Assembly (NCBI GenBank): GCA_903837555.1
Contig: CAILUV010000016.1
Span: forward strand, 42,446 to 106,445
Direction: 5' to 3'
Length of the DNA: 64,000 nucleotides
Source of the DNA: an uncultured Alphaproteobacteria bacterium
GTDB taxonomy: Bacteria; Pseudomonadota; Alphaproteobacteria; Micropepsales; Micropepsaceae
Numbering within the stretch: position 1 is the stretch's first letter; the number at the start of each line of letters is the position of its first letter. The notes beneath the pieces were generated by a model, which saw only the letters and a list, made by a program, of their open reading frames with translations, had not been told where the DNA came from and did not search any database. This document shows, piece by piece, positions 35,859 through 45,198 of the stretch. The translations under genes and the position numbers were made by a program.

Positions 35859-36818
35859 ATGCAGTTGCCGATCAAGCAAAGCTTGGAACGCCTTCCGGGG
35901 GGCATGGTGATCTTGCCCCTGGCGCTGGGGGCCACCATCGCCACCTTTGCGCCGGGCGCGGGCAGTTTTTTCGGCTCGTTCACCGGGGCGCTGTTCACCG
36001 GGGCGCTGCCGATCCTGGCGGTGTTCTATGTCTGCATGGGCGCGACCATTCCGTTTGAATCGCTGCCGCATGTCGCGGGCAAGGGCGGGGTACTGCTGGC
36101 GGCCAAGGTCGGCATGGGTGTGGTCGCCGCCATGATCTTGGGTCACTTTCTGGGCGTGGAGCCGGTCAAGGCAGGCTTCTTCGCCGGACTGTCGACGCTG
36201 GCGGTGGTCGCCGCGATCAACGACACCAATGGCGGGCTCTACATGGCGCTGATGGGGCGTTACGGACGGCCGCAGGATGTGGCGGCCTATTCGGTGATGT
36301 CGCTGGAGTCGGGCCCCTTCATCACCATGATGACGCTGGGCGGGCTGTTCATGTTTCCCTGGCAGACGCTGCTGGGCGCGATCCTGCCGCTCTTGGTGGG
36401 CGTGACGCTGGGCAATCTCGACCGCAACATGCGCGACTTTCTGGGCAAGGCCGCGCCGGCGCTGATCCCGTTCTTTGCCTTCGCCATCGGCGCATCGCTA
36501 AACCTGACCATGGTGTGGCGCGCGGGACTGCTGGGCATCGCGCTGGGCTTCGCGATCCTGATCGTGTCGTGCAGCGTGATGTTTCTCGCGGACAAGATCA
36601 GCCGCGGCAATGGCGTGGCGGGACTTGCCGCGTCGGCCACGGCGGGCAATGCGGCGGCGGTGCCGGCGCTGGTCGCCCACGCCAATCCGGCTTACGCCGA
36701 GGCCGCGCCGTTTGCGACGGTGCTGGTGGCTGCCAGCGTGGTGGTGACCATGCTGTTCGTGCCGCTGATCACGGCCTGGTGGGCGAAGAAGATCGGCGTG
36801 ACCAGCGCGCAATCTTAG
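35859..36818 (+). CDS. kdgT: 2-Keto-3-deoxygluconate permease
   Basis: A 319-residue inner-membrane carrier of the KdgT family, which imports 2-keto-3-deoxygluconate by proton symport. Family blocks are [70 protein letters not shown] and [16 protein letters not shown]. About ten hydrophobic helices. ATG 35859 has AAGGGGAC upstream and matches the family N-terminus. It is separated by a palindromic repeat from the convergent esterase and gluconokinase genes, which suggests a sugar-acid context. Confidence 0.92.
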   Translation: MQLPIKQSLERLPGGMVILPLALGATIATFAPGAGSFFGSFTGALFTGALPILAVFYVCMGATIPFESLPHVAGKGGVLLAAKVGMGVVAAMILGHFLGVEPVKAGFFAGLSTLAVVAAINDTNGGLYMALMGRYGRPQDVAAYSVMSLESGPFITMMTLGGLFMFPWQTLLGAILPLLVGVTLGNLDRNMRDFLGKAAPALIPFFAFAIGASLNLTMVWRAGLLGIALGFAILIVSCSVMFLADKISRGNGVAGLAASATAGNAAAVPALVAHANPAYAEAAPFATVLVAASVVVTMLFVPLITAWWAKKIGVTSAQS

Positions 36819-36829
36819 GAAAACACAGA

Positions 36830-36917
36830 CCCGCCCCCCCTTTGCGCGAAGCGCACTTAAGGGGGAGGTGGTTTCAGCGTGCGAAGCGAAGCTTCGCGGA
36901 AGCCGAAACCGGAGGGG
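36830..36917 (+). repeat. Two-hairpin intergenic repeat, copy A
   Basis: A first hairpin (CCCCCC-TTTGCGC with GCGCACTTAAGGGGG) is followed by GGAGGTGGTTTCAGCGTGCG, AGCGAAGCTTCGCG and GAAACCGGAGGGG, which make a second. The second hairpin and flanks recur inverted at 43707-43803. It lies between the convergent kdgT and esterase genes and may also act as a terminator. Confidence 0.75.
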
Positions 36918-36923
36918 ATTACA

Positions 36924-38003
36924 TCAATTACGCGGATAATCCCGCCAGAGCCACTCCAGCGCGCTGGGCAGCGTCTGCATCACCACGCGCGGATCGACGT
37001 GGCGGGATTCTTCGGACCACACATATTTGTGGTCATAGCCCTTCTTCTTCAGCGCCGCCGCCATCAGGTTGTTGGCGCGCGGCCAGTTGTGCCAGGTGCT
37101 GTCGGGATCGTCGAAATGATTGTCCTGGGCGCTGACATGCATCCACATGCGGATCGGCTTTTTCGGCGAATTGGGGATCAGCTTGGCGTGATATTCCCAG
37201 CCGCCGCGCGGCGTCTTGGGATCTTCCGGCGATGCCTGGTTCACGAAGGTGCCCGAGTAAGAGAGAATCTTGCGATAGCTCTCCGGGTGGAACCAGGCCA
37301 TGGTCCAAGCGCAGATTGCGCCGGAGCTGCCACCCATCGCGCCGCGCCCTTCGGGGTCTTTGGTGAAAGTGATGCCGTAATTCTTGGTGACGGCGGGCAG
37401 AAGTTCGGTTTCCACCCACCGATAATAGCGGTCGGAAATCGTGTCATATTCCAGGCCGCGCTGCGAACCCTGCGCGTCGCTGCCGCCGGAATCGGCCGCC
37501 ACGATCACCATCGACGGCAGACGCTTGGCGGCGATCATGTTGTCGAGTGTGGGCGCCAGGCGGCGGATATAGGAACGGCCATCCTGCACCACCATGAAGG
37601 GCGTGGGCGTGCCGGGCTTGTAGCCGGGCGGAATGTAAACCCAGACATGGCGGCGATAGGGACCGGGGGCGGAGATTTCGCTTTCGGGCCAGGCCAGCCT
37701 GTTGCCATACGCATCGCGCTTGGCGGTCTTTTCGCTCTCCACCCGCACGATGCCCGGATAGATCTTGCTGTCGTAGGAATACAGGATGAATTCGCGCACA
37801 TCGCCCTGCGGCACGGCCGGGTTGGGCACGGTTTCGGGCGCATCCACATAAGGCGGACGGATGATGCTGTTCTCCGCCGTCTCTTTGGGCGGCGGCGTGG
37901 GGAATTTTGGCAGCTTGGAAGTATCGACCTGCTGCGCCGATGCCGACATGGCGCCAAGCATCACCGCCGCCATCAGCAGGGCCAAAGTCCTGGTGCGCGT
38001 CAT
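36924..38003 (-). CDS. Secreted esterase (enterochelin esterase/feruloyl esterase-like)
   Basis: A 359-residue alpha/beta hydrolase of the putative esterase (Fes/CE1-like) family with signal peptide MTRTRTLALLMAAVMLGAMSASA. ATG 38003 has GGGGGAC upstream; 38015 is less likely. The N-terminal part (YSYDSKIYPGIVR ... RHVWVYIPPGYKPGTPTPFM) is the carbohydrate-esterase-like front domain. The nucleophile motif is GAMGGSSGAICAWTMAW near residue 224, and the histidine is in SEESRHVDPRV. It lies 22 bases downstream of gluconokinase in the same direction, so a role in releasing sugar acids from plant polymers is plausible. Confidence 0.85.
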   Translation of the reverse strand: MTRTRTLALLMAAVMLGAMSASAQQVDTSKLPKFPTPPPKETAENSIIRPPYVDAPETVPNPAVPQGDVREFILYSYDSKIYPGIVRVESEKTAKRDAYGNRLAWPESEISAPGPYRRHVWVYIPPGYKPGTPTPFMVVQDGRSYIRRLAPTLDNMIAAKRLPSMVIVAADSGGSDAQGSQRGLEYDTISDRYYRWVETELLPAVTKNYGITFTKDPEGRGAMGGSSGAICAWTMAWFHPESYRKILSYSGTFVNQASPEDPKTPRGGWEYHAKLIPNSPKKPIRMWMHVSAQDNHFDDPDSTWHNWPRANNLMAAALKKKGYDHKYVWSEESRHVDPRVVMQTLPSALEWLWRDYPRN

Positions 38004-38025
38004 ACGTCCCCCCATTCTTGTTTTG

Positions 38026-38562
38026 CTAGGATTGCAGTCCGACCGACTGCGCCGCCTTCACCAGAAGGTTCGGCACGGTCTGCGAAATATCCAGGATCAC
38101 CGCGTCTTCGTCGGGGCCCGGCTTTTCCAGCGTGGCGAGCTGGCTGTCGAGCAGCGACTGCGGCATGAAATGCCCCTTGCGGCCGATCATGCGCTGGGAA
38201 ATCAGATCGCGCGGGCCATCCAGCAGAATGAAGCGCACCCTGCCGTTGACCTTCTTGCGCAGGCAATCGCGATAGACATGCTTGAGCGCCGAGCAGGACA
38301 CCACCACGCCCATGCCGGCGGCGCGTTCGGCATCGATGCGCGCGCCGATCGCTTCCAGCCAGGGCCAGCGGTCGTCGTCGGTCAGGGGCTGTCCGCCCGC
38401 CATCTTGTTCACATTGGCCTGGGGATGCAGCGCATCGCCCTCGATAAAATCGACGCCCAGCTTTTCGGCCAGGCCGGCGGCGATGGTGGACTTGCCCGAA
38501 CCGGCAACACCCATCACCACGATCAACGGCAATTCATTCTTGTTCTGTTCAGGCGACAGCAT
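38026..38562 (-). CDS. gntK: Gluconokinase (GntK type)
   Basis: Phosphorylates gluconate to 6-phosphogluconate for the Entner-Doudoroff or pentose phosphate pathway. 178 residues, normal for GntK. The P-loop is VVMGVAGSGKSTIA (residues about 16-29), followed by FIEGDALHPQANVNKMAGGQ, PLTDDDRWPWLEAIGARI, SCSALKHVYRDCLR and RKGHFMPQSLLDSQLATLE, the full family series. It is the first gene of a two-gene unit with the esterase. Confidence 0.95.
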   Translation of the reverse strand: MLSPEQNKNELPLIVVMGVAGSGKSTIAAGLAEKLGVDFIEGDALHPQANVNKMAGGQPLTDDDRWPWLEAIGARIDAERAAGMGVVVSCSALKHVYRDCLRKKVNGRVRFILLDGPRDLISQRMIGRKGHFMPQSLLDSQLATLEKPGPDEDAVILDISQTVPNLLVKAAQSVGLQS

Positions 38563-38793
38563 GCGTTCCTCGAAAGCCCTTCGTTCCTCTTAGGCAAATT
38601 GGAAGACCGGCCCTGATATGGCAGCCGCCCCTGTTTGCCCCGAATGGGCCCAAACCCCGCATCTGGAATACTATAGGATCAGGCCCTCGCGCCACTGGCA
38701 AACCAGCAGGCCGCGACAAAGCTGGGGAAATCCGATCTTTGGAACCCAAGGTTCCACGCAGAGTACGGACGAATCCGCGAATCCCGACGCCCG

Positions 38794-39549
38794 TCAGGCA
38801 GCAGTCCAGCCGCCGTCGATCAAGATGTCGGTGCCGGTGACGAAGCCCGCCAGGTCGGAGCACAGGTAACAGGCCAGCGCCCCGATCTCCTCAACCTTGC
38901 CCCAGCGGCCCACCGGCAGCCGGGAGAGAAACAGCTTGTTGGCTTCCGGGTCGTTGACCACCGGCAGGTTCATCTCGGTGAGGAAAGGCCCGGGCGAGAT
39001 GGCGTTGACGGTGATGCCATCCAGGGCCAGTTCCAGCGCCAGCGACTTGGTGAAGCCCAGCAGCGCCGCCTTGGCCGACGAGTAAGGCGTGCGATTGGGC
39101 AGCGAGATATGCGCCATCATCGAGGAGAGGTTGACGATGCGGCCATGGCCCGTGCCTTTCATGCCGGGCACGAAGGCGCGGCAAGCCAGGAAGGTGCTGA
39201 GCAGGCTGGCGTCCACCACGCCCTGGAATTCGGCGACCGTGTAATCGGTCATGGGCTTGCGCAGGTTGGTGCCGGCGCTGTTGATCAGTATCTGCGGGTT
39301 CGGAAATTTCGCGTTCACCTGCTCGGCCAGCCGCGCGACGTCTTTTTCGTCGGTGACGTCGGCGCTGAAACTTTCGACAATGCCGCCCTTGGCTTTCAGC
39401 CCGGCCAGCACCTTGCCCAGCTTGGCCTGGTTGCGGCCCACCAGTGCGACCTTCGCGCCCGCGCCCGACAGCGTGTGCGCCATGGCTTCGCCCAGCCCGC
39501 CGCTGGCGCCGACAATCACCGCCGCGCGGCCACTCAGATCGATTTTCAC
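38794..39549 (-). CDS. SDR-family oxidoreductase, probably sugar-acid dehydrogenase
   Basis: A 251-residue classical short-chain dehydrogenase: the cofactor loop GASGGLGEA (residues 14-22), NSAGTN, the catalytic serine in VNLSSMMAH and the YSSAK pair near residue 152. The C-terminal GRWGKVEEIGALACYLCSDL and TGTDILIDGGWTA are typical of gluconate 5-dehydrogenase and KduD relatives. It lies 13 bases downstream of the MFS transporter gene on the same strand. It may oxidise a keto-deoxy sugar acid in the pathway discussed for this cluster; substrate not determined. Confidence 0.88.
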   Translation of the reverse strand: MKIDLSGRAAVIVGASGGLGEAMAHTLSGAGAKVALVGRNQAKLGKVLAGLKAKGGIVESFSADVTDEKDVARLAEQVNAKFPNPQILINSAGTNLRKPMTDYTVAEFQGVVDASLLSTFLACRAFVPGMKGTGHGRIVNLSSMMAHISLPNRTPYSSAKAALLGFTKSLALELALDGITVNAISPGPFLTEMNLPVVNDPEANKLFLSRLPVGRWGKVEEIGALACYLCSDLAGFVTGTDILIDGGWTAA

Positions 39550-39562
39550 GGTTTGACTTTCC

Positions 39563-40786
39563 CTAGCTGCGGTCGCGTGCCGGATCGATGAAGAACCAGC
39601 AGGCGGCAGAACAGAACGCGGCGGCGGCCATGGTGTACATCACCATGCTCCAGTCGTTGTCGGTGCTCTGCAGGATGAAGCCGAACACCACCGGGCCGAC
39701 AAAGCCAGCGAAGTTGCCCAGCATGTTCATCGTGGAGGAAACCGTGGCGGTATACTGCTTGCCGATTTCCACACAGGTGTTCCAGGAAATCGGCATGGTG
39801 AGATCGCCGCAGAAGCTGGCGGCTGACATCAACAGCATCGGCATCACCACGCCCGGCACATTGGGAATGAAACAGATCAGGATCGCGCTGCCCAAGAAGC
39901 CGAAGATCGCCACCCACTTGCGCGGCACGGACAGCGGCAGGAAGCCGGACACGATAGAGCCGAGGCCACCCGCCGCCAGCGGCATCATCGCGTAACCGGC
40001 CGATTCCAGCGCGGTGAGACCGCGCGCCTGCTGCAGCCAAGTGGGCAGCCAGGTGACGTAGAAATACCAGGTGTAAGAAAAGAAAAAGTACTGCAGGCCC
40101 AGAAGGCCGATATCCCGCTGCAGCAGCAGCTTGTACCAGGGAAGGCCATGATCGTGCAGCACCAGCTTGCGCGAACTTTCCAGCAATTCGAGTTCGGCGG
40201 CGTTGACCGACTTGTGTTCCGCCGGATCGTTGCGGAACCAGGGCAGGAAGAACGCCACCCAGAGCACGCCCAGTAGCGCCAGCGCGACGAAGCCCCAGCG
40301 CCAGCCGAAATGATAGATCACGAAGAAGGCCACCGGCGGCGCCAGCGCGCCGCCCCAGCGGCCGAAGGCCCACATCACGGCTTGCGCCTTCACGCGCTCG
40401 CTGACCGGCAGCCAAGCCGACAGCATGCGGGTGAGATTGGGAAAGCAGCCCGCTTCGCCCGCGCCGAACAAGAAACGCATGATCCACAGCGAGGTCAGAT
40501 TCCACACCGCGCCATGCAGCGCCAGGAAGGCCGACCAGGCCAGCACCAACTGGCTGAGAACCCAGCGCACGCCCAGCTTGTCGCCAAGCAGGCCCATGGG
40601 AATTTCGAACAGCGCATAGGAAAGACCGAAGGCGCCCAGGATCATGCCCTGCTCCGCCTTGCTGAGGTTCAGCTCCAGCGAGATCGGCACAATCGCCTGG
40701 CTGATCGCCACCCGCTGAATGTACATGATCATCGCCAGGGCCAGCGCGAAGACGACGACCCAATAGCGCGCGTTCGTGGCTTTCAT
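39563..40786 (-). CDS. MFS transporter (anion:cation symporter family), probable sugar-acid importer
   Basis: A 407-residue twelve-helix carrier of the ACS family that includes ExuT, GudP and DgoT. The loop 2-3 motif is GLLGDKLGVRWVLSQ, preceded by MILGAFGLSYALFEIPMG. GAGEAGCFPNLTRMLSAWLP is the well-conserved TM4 segment of hexuronate and galactonate transporters. Its gene diverges from the SDR at 41041, with an AT-rich near-palindrome between them. An aldonate or uronate is the likely substrate by family and by neighbours. Confidence 0.9.
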   Translation of the reverse strand: MKATNARYWVVVFALALAMIMYIQRVAISQAIVPISLELNLSKAEQGMILGAFGLSYALFEIPMGLLGDKLGVRWVLSQLVLAWSAFLALHGAVWNLTSLWIMRFLFGAGEAGCFPNLTRMLSAWLPVSERVKAQAVMWAFGRWGGALAPPVAFFVIYHFGWRWGFVALALLGVLWVAFFLPWFRNDPAEHKSVNAAELELLESSRKLVLHDHGLPWYKLLLQRDIGLLGLQYFFFSYTWYFYVTWLPTWLQQARGLTALESAGYAMMPLAAGGLGSIVSGFLPLSVPRKWVAIFGFLGSAILICFIPNVPGVVMPMLLMSAASFCGDLTMPISWNTCVEIGKQYTATVSSTMNMLGNFAGFVGPVVFGFILQSTDNDWSMVMYTMAAAAFCSAACWFFIDPARDRS

Positions 40787-40893
40787 TGCGTCTCGCCCCT
40801 GTTGTTTTCAGCCCGGTGGTGCCCGTTTCTGGGGCTCAAAGCCGCCTGCGCAGGCCGCGTCGCAAGGGGATGCGGGCTTCACATCGGTCGTTG

Positions 40894-40910
40894 TTTTGTA
40901 TACTAAATTC
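40894..40910. promoter_or_regulatory. Putative operator (GTATAC near-palindrome) between MFS and SDR genes
   Basis: The plus strand reads TTTTGTATACTAAATTC, a near-palindrome centred on GTATAC and an AT-rich patch in GC-rich DNA. Its reverse complement begins GAATTTAGTATACA, which matches 11 of 14 bases of GAATATAAAATACA upstream of the GntR gene (48894-48910). It is well placed to control both divergent genes. Confidence 0.45.
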
Positions 40911-41040
40911 GGGCGGCGGTAAGTCAATGCAGCCGGGGGGTTTGCAGTGCCGGCATCCGGGCGGACGAAGCAGAAAAGGGCTTGATAAAAGCCTCGCCGC
41001 ATCAGGACAGTTCAGGCACTTGCGCAGTCGGAGTAGCGAT

Positions 41041-41856
41041 TTGAGCCATGATTTCAAAGGCGCCGTTGCGCTGGTGACGGGATCGGGGCGTGGTCTTGGG
41101 CGCATGATCGCGCAAGGCCTTCTGGAAAGCGGCGCCCATGTTGCGCTGCACGACATCAACGAGAACGCACCTGCACAATATGGCGAGAGCGCCAGCCTGA
41201 CGGCGCTGGCTGACGAATTCTCAAAAACCGGCGGCCAAAGCGGCGTTAAGTGCATCGCTGTGACTGGTGACATTTCCCGCGAGGCCGACGTCGTAGCCAT
41301 GGTCGCCAGGACCGAAGCCGGTCTCGGGCCCATCTCCATCCTGATCAACTGCGCCGGCGGCGATATCGGGGCTGCGGGCGGCAAGCCCAAGCCGAACGGC
41401 GCGCTCGACATCAGCCTGGAAGATGCAACAGCCGTGATGAACCGCAACTTCTTCGGCACCATGCTGATGTGCCGCGCCGTGGTGCCGGGCATGGCGGCGC
41501 GCAAAAAAGGCGCGGTGATCAATTTCGGTTCGCTGAACGGCCATGTCGGCGTGTCGCCCGAAGTGGTCTATGGCTGCGCCAAGGCCGCGATCATTCATTA
41601 CACCCGCTGCCTGGCGCTGGAGATGCGCGAACATGGCGTGCGCGTGAATGCCATCAGCCCCGGCCCCACCACAACCGCGCGCTTTCTGGCCACGCGCCAG
41701 ACCGATCCGGACAAGATGGGCGGCGCCTCGCTCGACCGCTATGCCACGCCCGCCGAGATCACCAGCACCGCCCTCTTTCTCGCTTCCGACCAGTCCGGCT
41801 TCATCAGCGGCCAGGTACTGCGGGTGGATGGCGGAATGACGCTTTTCGCCGCCTAG
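41041..41856 (+). CDS. SDR-family oxidoreductase
   Basis: A 271-residue short-chain dehydrogenase with cofactor loop [24 protein letters not shown], the catalytic serine in INFGSLNGH, the YGCAK pair and the C-terminal [10 protein letters not shown]. The start is inferred as TTG at 41041 ([14 protein letters not shown]), with GGAG seven bases upstream; no ATG fits. It is followed after 35 bases by the IlvD/Edd dehydratase, and the pair should be one transcript. In the non-phosphorylative pathways the SDR oxidises either the sugar or the 2-keto-3-deoxy acid; which applies here is open. Confidence 0.85.
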   Translation: MSHDFKGAVALVTGSGRGLGRMIAQGLLESGAHVALHDINENAPAQYGESASLTALADEFSKTGGQSGVKCIAVTGDISREADVVAMVARTEAGLGPISILINCAGGDIGAAGGKPKPNGALDISLEDATAVMNRNFFGTMLMCRAVVPGMAARKKGAVINFGSLNGHVGVSPEVVYGCAKAAIIHYTRCLALEMREHGVRVNAISPGPTTTARFLATRQTDPDKMGGASLDRYATPAEITSTALFLASDQSGFISGQVLRVDGGMTLFAA

Positions 41857-41891
41857 TTTTTTTTCAACGCTTCGTCACTCAGGAAAGACCG

Positions 41892-43700
41892 ATGTCCACA
41901 TCCCCCGAAAACAAGAACAAGAAGAAACTGCGCAGCCGCGAATGGTTCGACAATCCCGACAATCCCGACATGACGGCGCTGTATCTTGAGCGCTATCTGA
42001 ACTACGGCCTGACGCGCGAGGAACTGCAGTCGGGCAAGCCGATCATCGGCATCGCCCAGACCGGCAGCGACCTGTCGCCCTGCAACCGCCACCATCTGGA
42101 ACTGGCCAAGCGCGTGCGCGAAGGCATCCGCGAAGCCGGCGGCATCGTGATGGAATTCCCGGTGCACCCGATCCAGGAAACCGGCAAGCGCCCCACCGCC
42201 GCGCTCGACCGCAACCTGGCCTATATGGGCTTGGTCGAACTGCTGTACGGCTATCCGCTGGACGGCGTTGTGCTGACCATCGGCTGCGACAAGACCACGC
42301 CCGCCTGCCTGATGGCGGCGGCGACCGTGAACATTCCCACCATCGCGCTGTCGGTCGGCCCGATGCTGAACGGCTGGCACGAAGGCGAACGCACCGGTTC
42401 GGGCACCATCGTGTGGAAGGCGCGCGAAATGATGGCGCGCGGCGAGCTGGACTATAACGGCTTCATGGAACTGGTGGCCTCATCGGCGCCGTCGGTGGGC
42501 TATTGCAACACCATGGGCACCGCCACGACGATGAACAGTCTCGCGGAAGCACTGGGCATGCAGCTGCCCGGTTCGGCCTCGATCCCCGCGCCGTACCGCG
42601 AACGCGCCCAGATGGCCTACAATACCGGCAAGCGCATCGTGGAAATGGTGGCCGAAGACCTGCGCCCGTCGCAGATCATGACCAAGGAAGCCTTCCACAA
42701 CGCCATCGTGGTCAACTCGGCCATCGGTGGTTCGACCAACGCGCCGATCCATCTGACCGCCATCTCGCGCCACATGGGCGTGGATGTGCCGCTGCAGGAT
42801 TGGCAGACTGTCGGCCACAAGGTGCCGCTGCTGGTGAACCTGCAGCCCGCCGGCGAGTATCTGGGCGAGGATTATCACCATGCCGGCGGCGTCCCCGCCG
42901 TGGTGAACATCCTGATGGAACAGGGCCTGATCAAGGAAGGTGCCCTGACCGTCAACGGTAAGACCATGGGCGAGAACTGCAAAGGCAAGAAGGTCAAGCT
43001 GCCCGAAGTAATCTGGCCGTTCGACAAGCCGATGAAGAAGGATGCGGGCTTCATCGTGCTGTCTGGCAACCTGTTTGACAACGCCATCATGAAGACCAGC
43101 GTCATCAGCAAGGAATTCCGCGACCGCTATCTGTCCAACCCGAACGACCCGGAAGCCTTTGAAGGCAAGGCCTTCGTGTTCGACGGACCAGAGGATTACC
43201 ACAAGCGCCTAGACGATCCGGCGTCGAACATCGACGAGAACACGATGCTGTTCATGCGCGGTGTCGGCCCGATCGGCTATCCCGGTGCGGCCGAAGTGGT
43301 GAACATGCATCCGCCGGCCGCCCTGCTGAAGCGCGGCGTCAACGCCCTGCCCTGCATCGGCGACGGCCGCCAGTCGGGCACGTCGGGTTCGCCCTCGATC
43401 CTGAACGCCTCGCCGGAAGCCGCTGCAGGCGGCGGGCTTGCGATACTGAAGACCGGCGACAAGGTGCGCGTCGACCTGCGCAAGGGCACCGCCAACGTCC
43501 TGATCAGCGACGAAGAGCTGGCCAAGCGCCGCAAGGAACTGGAAGCCGCGGGCGGTTACAAGTACCCGGCTTCCCAGACTCCCTGGCAGGAGATGCAGCG
43601 CGGCGTGGTCGGCCAGATGGGCACCGGGATGGTGCTGGAAAATGCCGTCAAGTACCAGGACCTGGACCGGACGAAGGGTGTGCCGAGAGACAACCACTAA
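41892..43700 (+). CDS. IlvD/Edd-family sugar-acid dehydratase
   Basis: A 602-residue Fe-S dehydratase. It removes water from an aldonate to give a 2-keto-3-deoxy acid. Cluster cysteines are expected in the segments [23 protein letters not shown] and [37 protein letters not shown] at the N-terminus and [17 protein letters not shown] are typical of the xylonate/arabinonate/gluconate branch rather than of IlvD proper. Good ribosome site (AGGAAAG). The neighbouring SDR, MFS and FAH-fold genes support a sugar-acid substrate. Xylonate, arabinonate and fuconate cannot be separated by eye. Confidence 0.9.
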   Translation: MSTSPENKNKKKLRSREWFDNPDNPDMTALYLERYLNYGLTREELQSGKPIIGIAQTGSDLSPCNRHHLELAKRVREGIREAGGIVMEFPVHPIQETGKRPTAALDRNLAYMGLVELLYGYPLDGVVLTIGCDKTTPACLMAAATVNIPTIALSVGPMLNGWHEGERTGSGTIVWKAREMMARGELDYNGFMELVASSAPSVGYCNTMGTATTMNSLAEALGMQLPGSASIPAPYRERAQMAYNTGKRIVEMVAEDLRPSQIMTKEAFHNAIVVNSAIGGSTNAPIHLTAISRHMGVDVPLQDWQTVGHKVPLLVNLQPAGEYLGEDYHHAGGVPAVVNILMEQGLIKEGALTVNGKTMGENCKGKKVKLPEVIWPFDKPMKKDAGFIVLSGNLFDNAIMKTSVISKEFRDRYLSNPNDPEAFEGKAFVFDGPEDYHKRLDDPASNIDENTMLFMRGVGPIGYPGAAEVVNMHPPAALLKRGVNALPCIGDGRQSGTSGSPSILNASPEAAAGGGLAILKTGDKVRVDLRKGTANVLISDEELAKRRKELEAAGGYKYPASQTPWQEMQRGVVGQMGTGMVLENAVKYQDLDRTKGVPRDNH

Positions 43701-43706
43701 TTTAAT

Positions 43707-43803
43707 GCCCCCTCCGGTTTCAGCTTACGCGCAGCTTCGCTGCGCACGCTGAAACCACCTCCCCCTCAAATGCGCTGACGCGCATGATGGGGAGGCGGGG
43801 CTG
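43707..43803 (-). repeat. Two-hairpin intergenic repeat, copy B
   Basis: On the minus strand it reads GAGGGGGAGGTGGTTTCAGC, GTGCGCAGCGAAGCTGCGCG and GAAACCGGAGGGGG, matching copy A at 36830-36917 over its second hairpin. The first hairpin (ATGCGCGTCAGCGCAT) differs in sequence but not in shape. It sits after the dehydratase gene, before a separate terminator. Confidence 0.75.
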
Positions 43804-43819
43804 AGTTGGTTGAGAGAAA

Positions 43820-43858
43820 AAGAAAACGGCGCCGGATTTCTCCGGCGCCGTTTTTATT
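43820..43858. terminator. Bidirectional rho-independent terminator
   Basis: ACGGCGCCGGA (43826-43836) pairs with TCCGGCGCCGT (43841-43851), loop TTTC, with AAAAAGAAA on the left and TTTTATTT on the right. It separates the convergent dehydratase and FAH-fold hydrolase genes. Confidence 0.9.
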
Positions 43859-43873
43859 TGGTCGAAACGTTGA

Positions 43874-44716
43874 TCAGACCTTCGTGCGCTTGACGCTCTG
43901 CTTTTGCGAACCAAGCTTGTCGATGCCCAGCTCCATCACGTCGCCTTCCTTCAGGAAGACCGGCGGCTTCATGCCAAGGCCGACGCCCGGGGGCGTACCG
44001 GTCGAGATCACGTCGCCCGGCTGCAGGCTCATGAACTGGCTGACATAGGACACGATGGTGGGCACGTCGAAGATAAGCGAGGCGGTGGAGCCGGTCTGCA
44101 TGCGCTTGCCGTTCAGGTCCAGCCACAGACCCAGATTGTTCAGGTCGCCGACTTCATCCAGCGTCACCAGATAGGGACCGAACGGACCGAACGTGTCACA
44201 GCCCTTGCCCTTGTCCCAGGTGCCCAGGCGTTCGAGCTGATATTCGCGCTCGGACACGTCGTTGACCACGCAGGCGCCGGCGACATGATCCAGCGCCGCT
44301 TCCTTCGTGACGTAGCGCGCTTCCTTGCCGATGATGATGCCCAGTTCCACTTCCCAGTCGCCCTTCTTGGCGGTGGGCGGCAGATAGACATCGTCATTGG
44401 GCCCGATAATGGCGCTGGTGGCCTTCATGAAGATGATCGGTTCGGCGGGTTCGGGCATGCCCGATTCCTTGGCATGGTCCGAATAGTTAAGGCCGATGCA
44501 GATGAACTTGCCGACGCGGGCGACCGGCTCGGCGATGCGGACATTCTTGTCAACCACCGGCAGGCTGTCGATCTTGGCGGCGCGGATGGCCGACAGATCG
44601 GACAACACCTTTCCGTCGATGTCGGCGACAATGCCGGACAGGTCGCGGATCTGGCCGCTGTTATCCAGAATGCCGGGCTTCTCCTGGCCCTTGGGCCCAT
44701 AGCGCAAAAGCTTCAT
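43874..44716 (-). CDS. Fumarylacetoacetate-hydrolase-fold protein, probable 2,4-diketo-3-deoxy sugar-acid hydrolase
   Basis: A 280-residue FAH-superfamily enzyme. MKLLRYGPKGQEKPGILDNS, KFICIGLNYSDHAKESGMP, FMKATSAIIGPNDDVYLP, WEVELGIIIGKEARYV, ACVVNDVSEREYQ and SLQPGDVISTGTPPGVGLG follow the group that hydrolyses 2,4-diketo-3-deoxy-L-fuconate or -rhamnonate to pyruvate and lactate (often mislabelled ureidoglycolate lyase). The metal ligands should lie in the WEVELG and NDVSERE segments. It is the last gene of the minus-strand run led by GntR. With an aldonate dehydratase and SDR next door, this activity class is the best fit. Confidence 0.85.
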   Translation of the reverse strand: MKLLRYGPKGQEKPGILDNSGQIRDLSGIVADIDGKVLSDLSAIRAAKIDSLPVVDKNVRIAEPVARVGKFICIGLNYSDHAKESGMPEPAEPIIFMKATSAIIGPNDDVYLPPTAKKGDWEVELGIIIGKEARYVTKEAALDHVAGACVVNDVSEREYQLERLGTWDKGKGCDTFGPFGPYLVTLDEVGDLNNLGLWLDLNGKRMQTGSTASLIFDVPTIVSYVSQFMSLQPGDVISTGTPPGVGLGMKPPVFLKEGDVMELGIDKLGSQKQSVKRTKV

Positions 44717-44757
44717 TGTTCTTGTCCTTGAAAATCACGCGGGAATTATGCGCCGGA

Positions 44758-45033
44758 TCAGTTCGGCGGGAAGGTCTGGGTCAAATACTTGATGATGGTC
44801 TCGAACTCAGCGTCCGTGCCCTGGGCGCCGTTGTTGGCCATCTGGTTGACCATGGCGCGCCAGCCCGGTTCGTCCATGCGCTGGTTGGCGACCAGCTCGG
44901 GCGAATGGCACTGCGAGCAGACCTTCACGGTTTCGGCGCGGCCGTCACCGGCCGGCAGAGCCTTGAATTCATCCTGCGCGAAAGCGGGCGCGGAAACCGA
45001 AGCAAGCAGAAGAGCGATCAGAACAGGGCGCAA
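44758..45033 (-). CDS. Small periplasmic cytochrome c
   Basis: A 91-residue protein with signal peptide MRPVLIALLLASVSAPAFA and one haem-binding motif, VCSQCHSPEL. The axial methionine is likely in RMDEPGWRAMVNQM. Being encoded directly downstream of a quinoprotein dehydrogenase, it most likely accepts its electrons and passes them to the respiratory chain. A 165-base gap without a recognisable gene separates the two. Confidence 0.85.
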   Translation of the reverse strand: MRPVLIALLLASVSAPAFAQDEFKALPAGDGRAETVKVCSQCHSPELVANQRMDEPGWRAMVNQMANNGAQGTDAEFETIIKYLTQTFPPN

Positions 45034-45198
45034 GGCTAACTCCTTATATCTTGAACAGCATGAAGGCGGCTCGCGCCGCTTTCAAATCGGTGGCCCCACC
45101 GGGGGCGGTGCTTGCCACAAATCGCAGGTTACCGGAACCCCCTATTGGGGCTTCAAGGAACCACGAGACCGGCAAACCGCCCATTTGGGTAATATCCC

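Noticed and set aside
45034..45198. Possible small gene between the PQQ dehydrogenase and cytochrome c
   Set aside because: No frame with a start, ribosome site and protein-like composition was found; only weak hairpins are present.
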